A stretch of 64,000 nucleotides of DNA from Beta vulgaris subsp. vulgaris (lineage: Eukaryota > Streptophyta > Magnoliopsida > Caryophyllales > Amaranthaceae): contig NC_079209.1 in assembly GCF_026745355.1 (NCBI RefSeq), positions 23,828,733-23,892,732 of the forward strand. The letters are read 5' to 3'. Under the pieces are notes generated by a model that was not told the DNA's origin, searched no databases, and worked only from the letters and a program-made list of their open reading frames with translations. The position numbers and the translations under genes are program-made. Below, in pieces: positions 34,779 to 46,984 of this stretch; the first letter of the stretch is position 1, and each line of letters opens with the position of its first letter.

Positions 34779-36226
34779 TATTTGAATATTTGATGTGACT
34801 TCGAGCTTATAGGTTAAAGTTTAAACCACTAAATCAAGTGATATTTGATTATATCATTTGAAAGTAAAATATTAATAACTGAATAATATAAATTGCCCGC
34901 CCTCAAAAACTATATATTCTTCCGTTCTTTTTCTATTCCAACAAGTGAGTTTTCACACTTTTTAGTGCACAACTTTAACTATTAATATTTTTGATTATTT
35001 TTTTAATAAGAAATTAATATTTTGGAAATATATATCGAGACAAATCTAAGAAACATACACATGACTTTATTTTTCTTTACGTAAAAATCAAAATAGATAG
35101 TGAAAGGGTGGTGGATGATTGTGTAAAAATCTAATTGTTACAATAGAAAAAGAATGAAGGGGGTAGTTACTAATTATTAAACGTTTGAGACTGTTATTGA
35201 CAAGTCCAGAACCCACCCCTTTTTTCCTTTCAAATAAGTGCAACATTTATCTGACACATTAATACACATCAACCTTTTCAGTGTTTGGTTTAGAAATGAT
35301 GACAAACAATTGAGTTTTCCTAACAAACTGCTAGGTTTGTTGTTGTGTTCTCTTCTATTTCTTTGTGCAACAATTAGGTCATCTCTAAGACAGAGTTTAA
35401 TGAGCCCTACTCATGAAGACCAAGATATGGAAAAGGTCAAGTCTTGAAGTGCATGAAAAAAAATGAAGACGGTATACCTATGTTTTTTATTTGACCCGTT
35501 TTCCTTGGCAACACATGTCAATGCACTATTTTAAACCTTTATATCTCTAATTATCAATAATCAAAAATTAACAATAGTTGATATTCTGAAAATATGCATT
35601 GAGACAAATCTAACAAGATCTCACATGACTATATTTTTCCTTAATTACAAATCACAAAAGATAGTCAAAGTTACACATGTGAATAGTGTCAAAAGTCAAA
35701 ACAGGTCATCTAAAAAACCGAAAGGAAGTATGTAATATTGTGTGCTTGATAAAAAGGGGAAAATATGAAACTGTCCTTAATGGGATACCGATAGTATTAT
35801 GAATATGGGAATTAGTTGGTAAGTCTTCATAACACTGCCAGGTCAATAAAATAGTTCATAAAAAATGCTAATTTCTAATATGTGCGTATATTTTTATATT
35901 TATGGCCTCTAAAATAAGTATTATAGTTGTCTGCTATATGTTATTTTATAATTTTTGACGACTTTTATTAGTAATGGGTTCTTTATGTTCTTATTATATT
36001 TTATTAAATAATTAGCTTATATAATGTGTTATTTTACTATAGGTGATTTACAAATTTACTTTGTAAAAGGAATACAAGTAGACAACAAAGCATGAAAGAA
36101 GAAAAAAATAGTGCAAGCCCAATTACATATGAGAAATAACAAGGAAGCAAAATCCATCTTGCCTTCTTGTTTCTTAGGCCACATTTCACGAACAACTTAA
36201 ATCAAGGAAAGTAGGAAACTTTCTTG
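34779..36226. other. AT-rich non-coding region
   Basis: No gene recognised. Two imperfect copies of a segment containing caatagttgatattctg/gagacaaatctaa occur near 34970-35060 and 35560-35620, each followed by acatgacta-like sequence, suggesting an old dispersed repeat. Confidence 0.4.
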
Positions 36227-36580
36227 TAAGGATGGCAATTGGGCGAGGTGGGTTAAGAGGCACCAACCTCCACACCCGCACCCGCATAAAATTCCAATCC
36301 CTATCCCTGCCCCACCACACATTGTGTGGGAAAATTCCAGACCCATCCCCGCCCGACCAAGTACGTATTTATATCTATCACCGCCCCACCACCCGCATGA
36401 GTACCTGCACCTGCTTCATACCCGTATCGTACCCACTTCATCCCCACCCCCACTACCCGCAAGGGTATCTGCACCCGCTTCGTACTTGTGTTATACCCAC
36501 ATATTTATATTTTGCGGGTAGGATTTTAATCCCCATCCCCGCCAAAGTCTCCTACTTGACCCGTCCCACTGCCATCCCTA
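36227..36580. mobile_element. hAT-type MITE, CCCGC-rich
   Basis: A 354-bp element starts taaggatggcaattggg and ends cccactgccatcccta, giving inverted termini with few mismatches. Flanks ctttcttg (36219-36226) and ctttcttc (36581-36588) agree at seven of eight bases. The interior is rich in cacccgcac and ccccatccccgcc phrases, and its proline-rich open frames are artefacts. It belongs to a different MITE family from those at 15833 and 58216. Confidence 0.88.
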
Positions 36581-38832
36581 CTTTCTTCCTTCCTTCATCC
36601 ATTAGAGCAGAGTAGGATAAAATAGGAAATTTTCCTTTTTCCAATTCAACGACCAATTTTTTAAGGGAAAAGGAGAATTGTTCCCTTAAGTTATGATTCC
36701 CTAACTGATTCACGGGTCTAATATACGGAATATGCAGCAAATACGATTGTTTCTTTTCTTCTCTACAAGAAATTTCCCTAAAATTGATAATTGGGGATTT
36801 CTCGATAGGGTATATAAATCCATAAATTTTACCACAAGAAACACACGCAAACGAAGCGACAGTATAGAGTTGTGAGAGCAAGGTAGTGATACAAGGAGAT
36901 TTGAGGCTACGAGATTAAGGAGTATTGGAGGAGAGTGGTCGACATCGTTGGAGGATCGAGTGCAGTGGCTGCATTCGGTTAATCCGAATTTGATGATTGG
37001 TATACTTGGCTTTTGATTAGTTTCTAATAGCTTTTACGATAGCTTTTAGACTAGCTTAGGCTAAATTGCTTTATTTTCCTTCTTTTGTGGAATATTCCTC
37101 CTTTGTGCTCTTTCTTTGGGTGTTTGGTCTTATCTCAGGATTTAGGACCATTTTTAGAGGACCTTTGGAAAAACTCCAGGCAACGAATTAAAGAAACGGG
37201 GAATCAATGGGCTCGAAAGAAGAGAAAAAGGAGATAAGAGAGCTGACCCGAGGACCCGGGATCACCTGAACCACCTAGGTCAGCCCAAACAACAGCACCA
37301 TTCCTTCCTGATCATGCGACATGCACGGTTTGGTAAGTGACCCGCTTGGGGTCAGCTAACCCGAGGGCTTAGGTTAACTTGACTCGCCCTTGTCAGGTTT
37401 TGAGAGAGCCAAGCTAAGCTTCGATCCTGATCACGCGATGCATCCGAGTCATTTAGTGACCCGCACGAGTCAAGTCCACCCGAGCACTCGAGTCGAGTCA
37501 CCCGCCCGGGTCGCTGGGTTTTTTGGAAATTATTTCTTTGCTTTGCGTTTTTGTATGTGGGCTTTATTGTAATTAACTTTATTTCATTTTTAGGAGTATA
37601 TAAGAGGAACTCCTCTTCTTTTAGGTTAAGAAATTTTATTTTTCATATTATAGGGATTAACTTTTGTTTTAACATTCAAACTTTAGAACCTTAGGAGAGA
37701 AGTTGATGTTTGAAGATTTTATGCTTCATTTTCACATTTTATGCAAGCTTAAAAGTTGTTAGTTTCTCATTTATTTCATTTTCTATTTCTCTATGCTTGT
37801 TTATTTCATACTTTGTTTGCTTAGATCTTGTTTTATTAGTTGATTATTTTTTCTTTTTCTCTTTCCTTTATGGTTATGGTGATGAAGTTATGTCAAGATT
37901 TGTTTTGCTTCATTTTTATGATGTGTGAGTAGTTTCTTACTAGGGGAAGGGATGTAACCTTCATTTACTCTTTGGATCATAAATCTAAGTTAGGGGTTTA
38001 ACATTTAAGGTTGAACTTGTTGATCAAACTTGCTTGATTTGGTTTGTTGGGTGCTTGATCACCACTTGACTTGCATAATTTGAATTCGTAGTGAAGGATT
38101 GAGAGATGAAGCTAGGAATATACTAAATTTTGTTGGTAGACTAGGATCTCCATGATAATAGGTATTTTTCAGTTTATGGAAGCTCGATTAATCACGTGGT
38201 GTTTGATTTAGCTAGTTTGGTTGCTCATGCCATGAGAATTGGTCATGAGTGACTAATCAAGCTCCTCTAATTAGCTTAAGAGAGTAATTAGAGTTCCTAT
38301 ATGCATGATTTTTCCCCTTATAATCCCCCATTAATTTGTTTCCCCTTGGTTTTGATGATTGCATTCTTGGATTAAATGTTGGTAAATTCCTTTGTTCTTT
38401 TACTCTCATTTTTTCTTCTTTACTTGCTTTGTTGATTAATTTACCAATATCCTAGTTTTCTTAGAATTTAGAATCATTGTAAACTTTCAACAAGACCCAC
38501 AAATAGATTTAGCTCATTCTAATTAGCAAATTAACCCTACTTCCTTGCGGATTCGACTCAATACTTACCCTATCTTGGGTAATTTAGGTTATATTTGACG
38601 AGTTTATAACAACTCATCATAATTTCACAAGTTTATCCCTACTTTATTCATTATTTATCTAGTTCTTGTGATTGAATTTGGTTGTTATACTTGTTAATCG
38701 GATATAATTTTGGTTTCTAATTTATGATTTTAGTCCAAGTGCTTGAACACTAAGTTTATTCATATTTCAATGTTAAGTCCGGTATTTATCCAATTAATAT
38801 GATCGTTGCTAGAATTAAAAGTTTAATACTTA
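36581..38832 (+). repeat. Probable gypsy LTR-like remnant, non-coding
   Basis: No coding sequence is visible. A TATA-like box gtatataagagg occurs at about 37595 and is followed by a long T-rich leader. Near the end, ttgcggattcgactc at about 38550 resembles the 3' LTR context of several plant Ty3/gypsy groups. A GC-rich stretch with repeated gacccgc/gagtca phrases occurs at 37240-37520. Boundaries are uncertain and no TG...CA pair was proven. Confidence 0.35.
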
Positions 38833-39113
38833 TGTAACACCCGATCCATTCGAAGCCGGGTCTATCATCACTAATGCAAATTCAGGGTGAACACTTGTCC
38901 TAAATAACTAACACAAATTCTTATGGCGCATTTTGTCTTCACTCATCCGCACCCCAGAGAACTTCCCATGAGGTCACCCATCCCTTGACTACTCCTAACC
39001 AGCATGCTTAACCGTGGAGTAACTAAGGAAATGAGCTCCCTAAAATAAAGATGCATCTTGTTGGAATAAGTAACCTGTTAAATCCCTCTAAAGCAATCAT
39101 GAGATGTATTACA
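38833..39113 (-). mobile_element. 5S-rRNA-derived unit, Cassandra-like LTR
   Basis: The minus strand of 38947-39020 closely follows plant 5S rRNA through its internal promoter: ggttaagcatgctgg (A-box region) and ggatgggtgacctcatggg (C-box region), ending near gggtgcgg. The unit starts tgtaacaccc and ends gtattaca. A 6-bp repeat acttat flanks it (38828-38833 and 39113-39118, overlapping its first base and last base). Cassandra TRIM retrotransposons carry such a 5S segment in their LTRs; a solo LTR is the simplest reading. A 5S-derived SINE is the alternative. Confidence 0.62.
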
Positions 39114-39860
39114 CTTATACTTGTGATAGTGCACGATTACATGTATAGGGTAATTAAGCTATGCTAGATTTCTATTAGACACGGCGTTCAATGGTTATTT
39201 AGAGTTCATGGCTTAAGATCGTTAGTATGAAGTGGTCATGCCAATTTTATTGAGTATATGAATTGATCTGGTAAAGAAAGTTTATTGGGTTGGTAGTATT
39301 TTAGCAATATTCTAAGATTTCAGTGAGCTTAATAATGAATAGACAGCGGCAGTAATTCGACAATCTAGGTACTGAACTTATTATTGAACTAGACCAAATG
39401 ACTGGGATTAAAAGACTAAGTTATGTCTAATTTGTCCATGATCGAACCTAAGTTATGTTGATTGCTTGTTTGTCCTTGTGAATAGTATAATAGTTTTTTT
39501 TTATATCTAAACTTATTTATATTAGCTACTCAGATATGATTTCAAAACCCCCTTATTCTATAACATATGAAGCGTAAATAATGTATATATTAGTATTTGT
39601 ATTTGTTGTGTGTATAATGGTTTATTTATGTTATTAGTTAAACTTTGAGAGTTAGAAATTTTAGTAATCTTCTTGTGTGATTATCGTTGTTAATATTTTT
39701 GAAGGACTAAGATAGGATTATGAATTATTAATTTGTGTACAGTAATCGACTTGTATTAACTTACCTATTATAGTGTTGGCCATTTATATGATTTTATAAA
39801 ATATTGAATTTGTTTTCGTAAAAGTACTTTTTAGTGTAGAATATGTGCCAACTCAAGGGG
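39114..39860. other. AT-rich non-coding region
   Basis: I see nothing recognisable here. Confidence 0.5.
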
Positions 39861-41121
39861 GATATAATTAGAATATTTGGTGAGAGATTCCTAATAATAT
39901 CTTGGATATTATCTTATTTTGTTTATGGAAACTAGATAATATGCTAAATAATTTCCATATACTTGTGCATCTTTGGATATTATCTTGCAACCAAGATATG
40001 ACCTAACACTAGGTCACAAAATCACTCTCCCAAAGCATATAAATACTGTATATACTCTCCAAACTCGTCATTGTTCTTCTTGCAAAGACCCAGTATTAGT
40101 TGAAGAGCACCTCAAAGAACTGTTGAAAAGTGTTTTCCTATTTTTAGTGCACACTATAGATTACAATATCTCTCACTTAGCTTTGTGTGTAAGCATTACT
40201 AAGAGAAAATCTTTGAGTTTGTATTTGAGCCACTAATCGTTGGTGGTGGTGAGTGTTTTAGGGGTCAAGTGCAAGCGCTTGTGAGGTCAAGTGCAAATTA
40301 GCACATATAAAATTAGGTGTGGGGTTGAACTATTTTTCCGAAATAGGTTAAACTATTAATGAGATTTATTACTTTTTTTCTTCAGTGGAGTTTAATCGAA
40401 GTTATTATGTGGTGGAGGACATAAACTTTTGGTTGAGTCGAACCTAACTCATTAAATTAGCGTGTTCATTACTTGTGTTGTTTACATTATTTAATTCTTT
40501 CCGCTTCTCGGGACATGTTCTTTGGTTTCCTAAATTGAAATATTTTAAAACATATTGTTTGTTAGCATATTCAATTCAATTCCCCCTTCTTGAGTACCAA
40601 ATGAACCTTTAATTGGTATCAGAACAAGTTCTTCTTATAAGGGTAACACCTAGAGAATTAAAATCACGAGTACTCAAGACGTTAATGCTATGAGATATGA
40701 CGATAAGACACCGAAGTTCAGCGTAACGGAAGAAACTATGCTTCGTGAAAAAATAGACTAAAAACAATCATATTGGAAATGCCTATGAATGCTTGATGAT
40801 TGTGAAGAACGTGCCATTAGTTGTTTCTAAGATGGATGCTAAAGGGAACCAGATATTAAGAAAGAAAGTGAATATGATTCTTATAAATCGAAAAAGTTGG
40901 AGAAGAATGCAAAGACAATGTCTACACTTCAATAAGCCATTGGAGACAGAGAGACATATAGGATCTCAACATGCTCATCAGAAAGAGAAATCTAGGGTAC
41001 TCTCGATTTTGCTTACGAAAGCACCAATGAGGTAAAAAGGCCTAAGATTGATTTGTTAATGTCTAACTACGAAGCTTTTAATTTATTCAAAGACGAAAGT
41101 ATTAATACTTGTTAGGTAGAA
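39861..41121 (+). mobile_element. Decayed copia 5' end (LTR, PBS, gag relic)
   Basis: A primer-site-like tggtatcagaac at 40614-40625 follows LTR-like sequence with catataaatac (TATA-like, about 40037). After it, a shifted gag-like text can be read (NHIGNAYECLMIVKN; later LMSNYEAFNLFKDESI), broken by stops. To the left, aactcaagggggat at 39849-39862 resembles a copia polypurine tract. The piece ends at 41121, where a CACTA-like sequence begins. LTR limits are not exact. Confidence 0.42.
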
Positions 41122-41400
41122 ACTAGTGGAAAAAACATCACATGCTTCGGTTAAAAAACCCGTAAAAATGCTCTGTATTTTACCCGTATCAGACGTCATA
41201 CAAGCACTTGAGCATTTATCAAATGCTCTGATTTTCAACCAAAGCACTTAGATTTACAAGTCCTCCAGTTGTGTGAAAAACCGGAACACGTTGAAATATG
41301 TCAAGTGCTCTGGTTGGCCAGAAGAAACCGGAAAACTTGTGAATCAAGTGCTTCGGTTTTTTCCCTAACAAACGAAGCACTTGACATTTTTGTTTATAAA
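41122..41400. mobile_element. CACTA-like terminal region with sub-terminal repeats
   Basis: Starting at actagtggaaaaaac, the sequence carries repeated aagtgcttcggtt/aaatgctctg motifs in both orientations: tgcttcggtt at 41142, aagcactt at about 41243, aagtgctctgg at 41301, aagtgcttcggtt at about 41347 and aagcacttgac at about 41375. Dense inverted short repeats beside an actagtgg start suggest a CACTA end. The opposite end was not found. Confidence 0.42.
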
Positions 41401-43170
41401 AAATAATTGTTGTTGCTTGTAGAACAACAAGCATACAATAACAACAACTATAATCTTCCAAGTCACTATCAACAAAAAGTGATAGTAGTAAGAAACAAAC
41501 TACCAACACATGAACCATTTGAATATAACTCACTATCTCTAACCATAACCAAAACTAACAAATGAAATTCTCATAAGAAAATATTTAAACTACAACAAAC
41601 ACTAACCTTTTACCCGAACAATCTAGATCTGACTGAGGTGACCAATTCATCATATATTGCAATTATATTATGCAAAATTGATCTATTTATTGAATAGATA
41701 GATTTATACTAGACTAGTATTATTAGATCATTATCTGAAGAAAATTTTAATACATACTTGGCTTGAGGAAAGGATTAAAAGAAACCGAGCTATATTCACA
41801 ATATAAACAAAGTTCAACTTAAGTTTTATATCAATTAGAAGGGGCAGACAGGCCTTCCGTAAGAATCTTCTGTGATTAAGTTTTGGTATTTTCTTCTACC
41901 CTATTTGTGTTTGACGCTAGTCATTCTGCTATTTGGATTCTGTATATGCCAGGATGAGGTGTATGAATATTGGCATTGTTCGATCATGTTGTGGGTACTT
42001 AAGCAATTCTGGAAAGGCTTATGAAGAAGAGTATCTATGCCTCAAAATAGAAAAATAATGTTGTTGAAGCAGTAATAGCATAAGGAAATATAGTCCAGGT
42101 ACCCCTGAATCATGTAAACGAAAACAAAGGATACTAAAATAAGAAAAACAAAGGTGCGGCTTCTGAAAGAATATGTCCTTAGACATCCCGGCAATTTGGA
42201 AAGGCTTATGAAGAAGAGTATATATGCCTCAAAATAGAAAAATAATGTTGTTGAAGCAGCAATAACATAAGGAAATATAGTCCAGGTAGCCCTGAATCAT
42301 GTAAGAGAAAACAAAGGATACTAAGATAAGAAAAACAAAGGTGCGGCTTCTGAAGGAATATGTCCTTAGACATCCCGGCAATTACTATAAAAGGAATTAC
42401 TATATAGATAATAATTTACGTTAGTTTAGTAATCACATTTACTTGCTAGAGAATAAATGTTGCTTAGTGGGACAATATTGATTGAACCTAAAACTAATTT
42501 AACCTAATCCTATGAGGTCACACATTGCAGTAACTAATTGAAGTAACGAAACCGGCCGTAGGAGAAATTAGGGTTAGGTTAGGTCTCTCTCTCTTAACCT
42601 ATTCTCCTACTATTATAAAAGGTTATAATAGGAGAGTAGAATAGAGCGTTCAATTTGTCAGTAACTTTCAAACTAAAAAAAGGGAGAGAAAAACCCTCTT
42701 ATTTCCCTCTGAAAAATACAGCCACCCTCCCTAAAAAGCAAGAGAGTGAAACATGTTCATCCTCTTCCAGTCTAGCAAACGTGGAAATTTAATTAGTGCT
42801 CGTGGACTAAGTAGAGGGACATCAATTGTTGTTCTTTGATCTCTAGCACTTGCAATCCGATGGAAAACACGCTACAAAGGTTGTGCATACTTTTCCTTAT
42901 AATATGATTCATATTTATGTTATGTATGCGATCTTGTGATAGATGTTAGGAAATTTATTTCCTGAAATTCCGCTATATGTCCATCTATATTCCTATAGTG
43001 ATATCAGTTTTAACCTCTTGCATAATGTTTATCTGATCATGTTCATGTTCATGTGCTTTTTCTATTATTATTTTATTCAATTAAGGATGGGATTTCTTTA
43101 TGGATTAGTTTGCATAATTAATATGATGATATTAATTTATTGGAAATTGTTAAAAGTTTGTTCTATATTA
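41401..43170. other. Non-coding region
   Basis: No gene recognised, aside from the 187-bp duplication listed separately. The phrase ctctctcttaacctattctcctac at about 42585 and the CT/GA-rich leader-like text at 42690-42760 could belong to a decayed LTR, but no termini were found. Confidence 0.4.
42005..42383. repeat. 187-bp tandem duplication
   Basis: ggaaaggcttatgaagaag occurs at 42011 and 42198, and catcccggcaatt at 42184 and 42371. Both copies contain ggtgcggcttctgaa. The copies differ at only a handful of positions, so the duplication is recent relative to its surroundings. Confidence 0.9.
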
Positions 43171-44315
43171 TACGATTTTTTCACCAAATACCCCGGACAA
43201 ATCGAAAAATTCACCATACACCCTCAATATTTCAGATATTCACCGTATACCTCCAATTTTTCGAAAACGTTCACCAAATGCCCTTTTCGTAACTGACGTT
43301 AACTTACCATTTGCATTATTTACAATTTTACCACTATTAATCCATAAGCGTAAAATCTGACCCTAATCTTAAACAATAACCCAACCCTAACCCTTTCCCC
43401 CGGCTAGCCCAGCCCCCACCCCTCCCCTCCATCCCAGACCAGCCCCCACCCCTCCCCTCCCTTCCATCCCTGACCAGCCCCCAACCCCTCCCCTCTCCTT
43501 CACCCTAGCGCAGCCACACCACCGGTCTCCCCCACCCTTCCCCCACCAGTGCAGGCCGCAACCCACCCCTTCCCTACCCTCGAATGACTTCACCTTCCTT
43601 TTCCCTCCCTTGAATGATTCTGTCGGTTTGTTGGGTTGAATTTTCACTAGGTTGCTCAGATCTGACGACATTAATGACGACCCGCGAGTTCTTAGATGGT
43701 GGTGGAGAAGAAGGTTTGCTCCACCAAAGCAACAACAACAGCAACAATGTTTCTCTCTCTCGCATCCCCTTGGCGTTCGCACCACCAAAACAACAACAAC
43801 AACGATGGGGATTGGGTGGCTCGATTTCTAGGCTTGGTTGGGTCGATTTTGGGCTTAGTTGGCTCGATTTCGGTAAATGGTGTTCGATTGTGGAGATGGT
43901 GGTCTAGGCTAGCAGGGGATGTGTGGGGGGATGTGGCAGAGGGATGGGGAAGGGTGGGGGTTGCGAAGGAGGGAGTGGAGGGGCTGGGGGAGGGGTGGAG
44001 GGCTGGTAGAAAGGGAGGGGTGGGGGTTGTGGGAGGGGTGGGGGCAATGTTGGGCTTAGGATTAAGGATTAGGGTTTAGATTTTAGGGTTAGGATTTAGA
44101 TTAGGTTAGGGATTAGGGTTTAGATTTTGGGGTTAGTTAGGAGTTAATTGTGGCAAACTGATAAATAAAGCTAATGGTAAGTTAACTACAGTTAGAAAAA
44201 GGGCGTTTGGTGAACAGTTTCAAAAAGTCAAGGGTATATGGTGAATAACTGAAACATTGAGGGTATATGGTGATTTTTTTTTGATTTGTTAGGGGTATTT
44301 GGTGAAAAAACCGTA
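43171..44315. mobile_element. MULE-like element with long TIRs and GC-rich interior
   Basis: About 170-180 bp at the left (tacgattttttcaccaaat onwards) is inverted at the right (ending atttggtgaaaaaaccgta). Shared blocks include caccatacaccctcaat and gttaacttacca. Long terminal repeats without sub-terminal arrays suit Mutator-like elements. The 9-bp target duplication expected of MULEs was not found. The interior (43380-44090) is strongly GC-rich and symmetric: ccaaccctaaccct-type sequence at the left and agggtttagattttaggg-type at the right, both resembling degenerate telomere repeats. Confidence 0.72.
43383..44080. other. GC-rich cargo inside the MULE-like element
   Basis: Composition differs sharply from the surrounding AT-rich DNA. 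A Pro/Gly-rich open frame runs on either strand, with caacaacaacaac-type repeats at 43733-43806. It could be a captured host fragment (Pack-MULE style) or simply GC-rich filler. No host protein family was recognised. Confidence 0.4.
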
Positions 44316-44802
44316 AATTATAACTATGCTCAATTTTTTTTCGGTACCTTGTTCCACAGTTGATAAATTTTATTGTTAGATTTATGGTTAATGGAGATTA
44401 AAGCATAAAATCTAATAACAAAATTAAAATTCAGTTTTTAATTTGTGCGTAAAATTAATCTTGATACCCAGATGAACTACTTTTTGTTGTTGTCTTCATA
44501 AAGTGATTGAATTGTGGGCTAAAATCATCTCTTAACCCCAGTTTTGAATAAATTTCCACAATTAAATTCCGTTTTAATTCATGTAATTGTTGCACATTAA
44601 ATAAGGAATTTCCGACAACCATGGTTGGGTGGCGCATTTCACCGGTGCAGCCACGGTGGTCTGCGTCGGAGTTGTGCATGGTTAAGAACAACGCCAACTA
44701 GGCAGCCTTGCGCTCCAGTGGCGGATATCGTGGCTTGCTAGCCTTGTTATTGATGGATGCAAGAAAGTTAGATATTGATGGGGTGGTTCATGCTACCGTG
44801 GC
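44316..44802 (-). other. Spacer with an unrecognised 80-codon minus-strand frame
   Basis: A minus-strand frame from 44697 to 44455 reads MALFLTMHNSDADHRGC and later LFNVQQLHELKRNLIVEIY. It is not repetitive and its composition is protein-like, so it may be a fragment of a real exon. I do not recognise the family. No splice partners were established and it ends against AT-rich sequence. Confidence 0.25.
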
Positions 44803-45284
44803 TATAATATCCTACAAACTTAACCATGTTTAATCAATTAATTAGTTATAATTATCACTAATATGACTAAGAGTTAAGGTTTTCTTTTTATTAAACATAA
44901 ATTACTAGACTTTGTAAAAAGGGGTTATTCTATTCTCTTGTGTAACCAGAAAATATTAGACTTATAGTTAACTATCACCAAACTAGGTAGTTAAAGTTGA
45001 AACAATGATTATTGTCTGATTTCATAAATTAAAAGAAAAATAAAGAAAGTATTATAAAATTGAGAAAGTTGACTACTTTCTTCCTCCTACTTCATTCCTT
45101 CCTCTTCTATGGCAAACACATGGCAAACATCCCCAAATTTGCTCAGCTTTATCTCTGCCCAAGCCACTCACACCTTCATTCAAGTCAACATCTTAGTAGG
45201 CATAAGATCAATGGTTTACATGCATGGTTTTGGCCAAAAAAAACAACCCAACAAAGCTCATGGTTTTTGAGCTCCAACAATGGC

Positions 45285-45292
45285 TATAAATA
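45285..45292 (+). promoter_or_regulatory. TATA box in the left LTR
   Basis: ggctataaatacaca context. The same box in the right LTR lies at 50071-50078, directly before the copia insertion. Confidence 0.65.
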
Positions 45293-46984
45293 CACAATCT
45301 CGTTGCTCAAACACACCACACAAATCAACATTACTCCAATCAGAAATTCACCTCAAATTTAATAAGAAACAAATGAAAAGAAAGAGAAAGTTAAAAAGCC
45401 AAAATTTAAAACTATTTTCGCACCACCAATACCACCACAGCACCACTCGCCCCTCCTGCCACCATCGCCGCCGATCACCTACGCGTCAAACGCCGGCTAC
45501 CCGCACCAGCCTCACCTCTTCTCTCTCTTCTTCGCACTCTTCTTTCTCGTCGATCCTCTTCGTCGCGCCCAGCTGTGCACACACCACCGACGACATCTGT
45601 CCGCCACCGTTGCTGCACGTCGCATCGCCTAGCCGTCGCTGCCCGTTGTCATCGTTCGCCAGAGGCGTCGTTCTACCTCACGCTTGTCGACCCTGCTCAC
45701 TAAGCAGAGGTATATGACGCTCCTCTTCATTCTTAGTTTTCTGATTTATCAAAGTTTCTTAATCAAGCCCAAATTTCTTTTGCTAGTTATGTTAGTTTTG
45801 GGGCTAAGATAACTCTATTTTGAACTAAACTTAAGTGACAATAAACATGATTTATTATTAGGGTAATGTTATATGTAGCCCTTAGGGCTACATATAAGCA
45901 TTAAATACATTTCTTTAAATGGAAACAGTTTAAGAATTCAAGACACATTTTCACATCAACTGAGGTAATAAATGCTTGATTCAATATTTTATTTCCATTT
46001 TAAGCACCTTATACATAGCCCTAAGGGCTACATATATCATTTTCCTTACTATTATATTGGGCTAAAGCTGGTTGGACTTATATTTTTCATTAAAGGACTG
46101 ATTTAATTAGTTTAATTACCACTTAACTTAATTCCTAAAAACTATTATTGGGCTAGATTTCATGATTACTAAACTAGTTAATTTGTTTAAAACTAATTCA
46201 ATAAGCTTGTTACTTATATTATGAGTTTAATTTATGATTACTCCACTAATCCTTAAGTTTACTTATAATAACAAAATAGCTTAACTTAATAGTTTTATGA
46301 GATTAAATAATATTAAAATAATGTTAATGGTTCTAGTATACTAAGAAACTTAATTAATTTAATAATGGACGACTAATTGATGATTAACTATGAACTCTTA
46401 TAATAATATATTTTCAAATGGTTGTAGGTTACGTATTAGTATAACTTTAATGATTCTATAATTTCTAAAAAGGAGTTACTTCACCTATTAGTCGATTAAC
46501 GAGTCACCTTAAGAAGTTATTAACGACTAAGTTAATAATGATCTTTATTGAGACCTTTATGTCGTTATGATGAACGCTATGACTATAACAAGCTCTAACT
46601 AATATTTAGGCTTAAAAGCTAAACAATGAAACATTCGTTAATAAAATTATTCTTGAATAGATTAAAGAGGATAAAGGATATTACAAGGCTCCCTCGGCTA
46701 TCAAGGTTGGTAAGCAGGATTTCAGGTAACATCTAATGCTAGCACCCGCACTCCCTTTCCAAATATGTTTCATATGATGTTTTTATAATGTTTATGTGAT
46801 GCTTTTATGGTGTGCGAGAATATGAAATGTTTGTTATCTAAATGATGTCTATTAAATGATTTGATTTTTTATGAAGTATGACGACTTTGATGTTACGAAA
46901 ATATGATGATGATTACTTAATGTTAAAAAGAAATTAAAAATGATACAGCTCAAGTGAAAGAAGGTCCTTGGCAGTATCCTGTGG

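Noticed and set aside
36232..36615. 127-codon Pro/His-rich frame
   Set aside because: It runs across the hAT MITE at 36227-36580 and reflects its cacccgcac repeats.
38947..39020. A functional 5S rRNA gene
   Set aside because: Only part of the gene is present, with substitutions, and it sits inside a mobile-element-like unit rather than a tandem rDNA array.
43387..44079. Gly/Trp/Arg-rich frames in the GC-rich block
   Set aside because: Overlapping frames on both strands with simple composition; no domain recognised. The block is reported as element cargo instead.
45280..45717. 145-codon Ser/His/Arg-rich frame
   Set aside because: It lies in the transcribed leader of the 2.8-kb LTR, starts at the TATA box itself, and has no motif.
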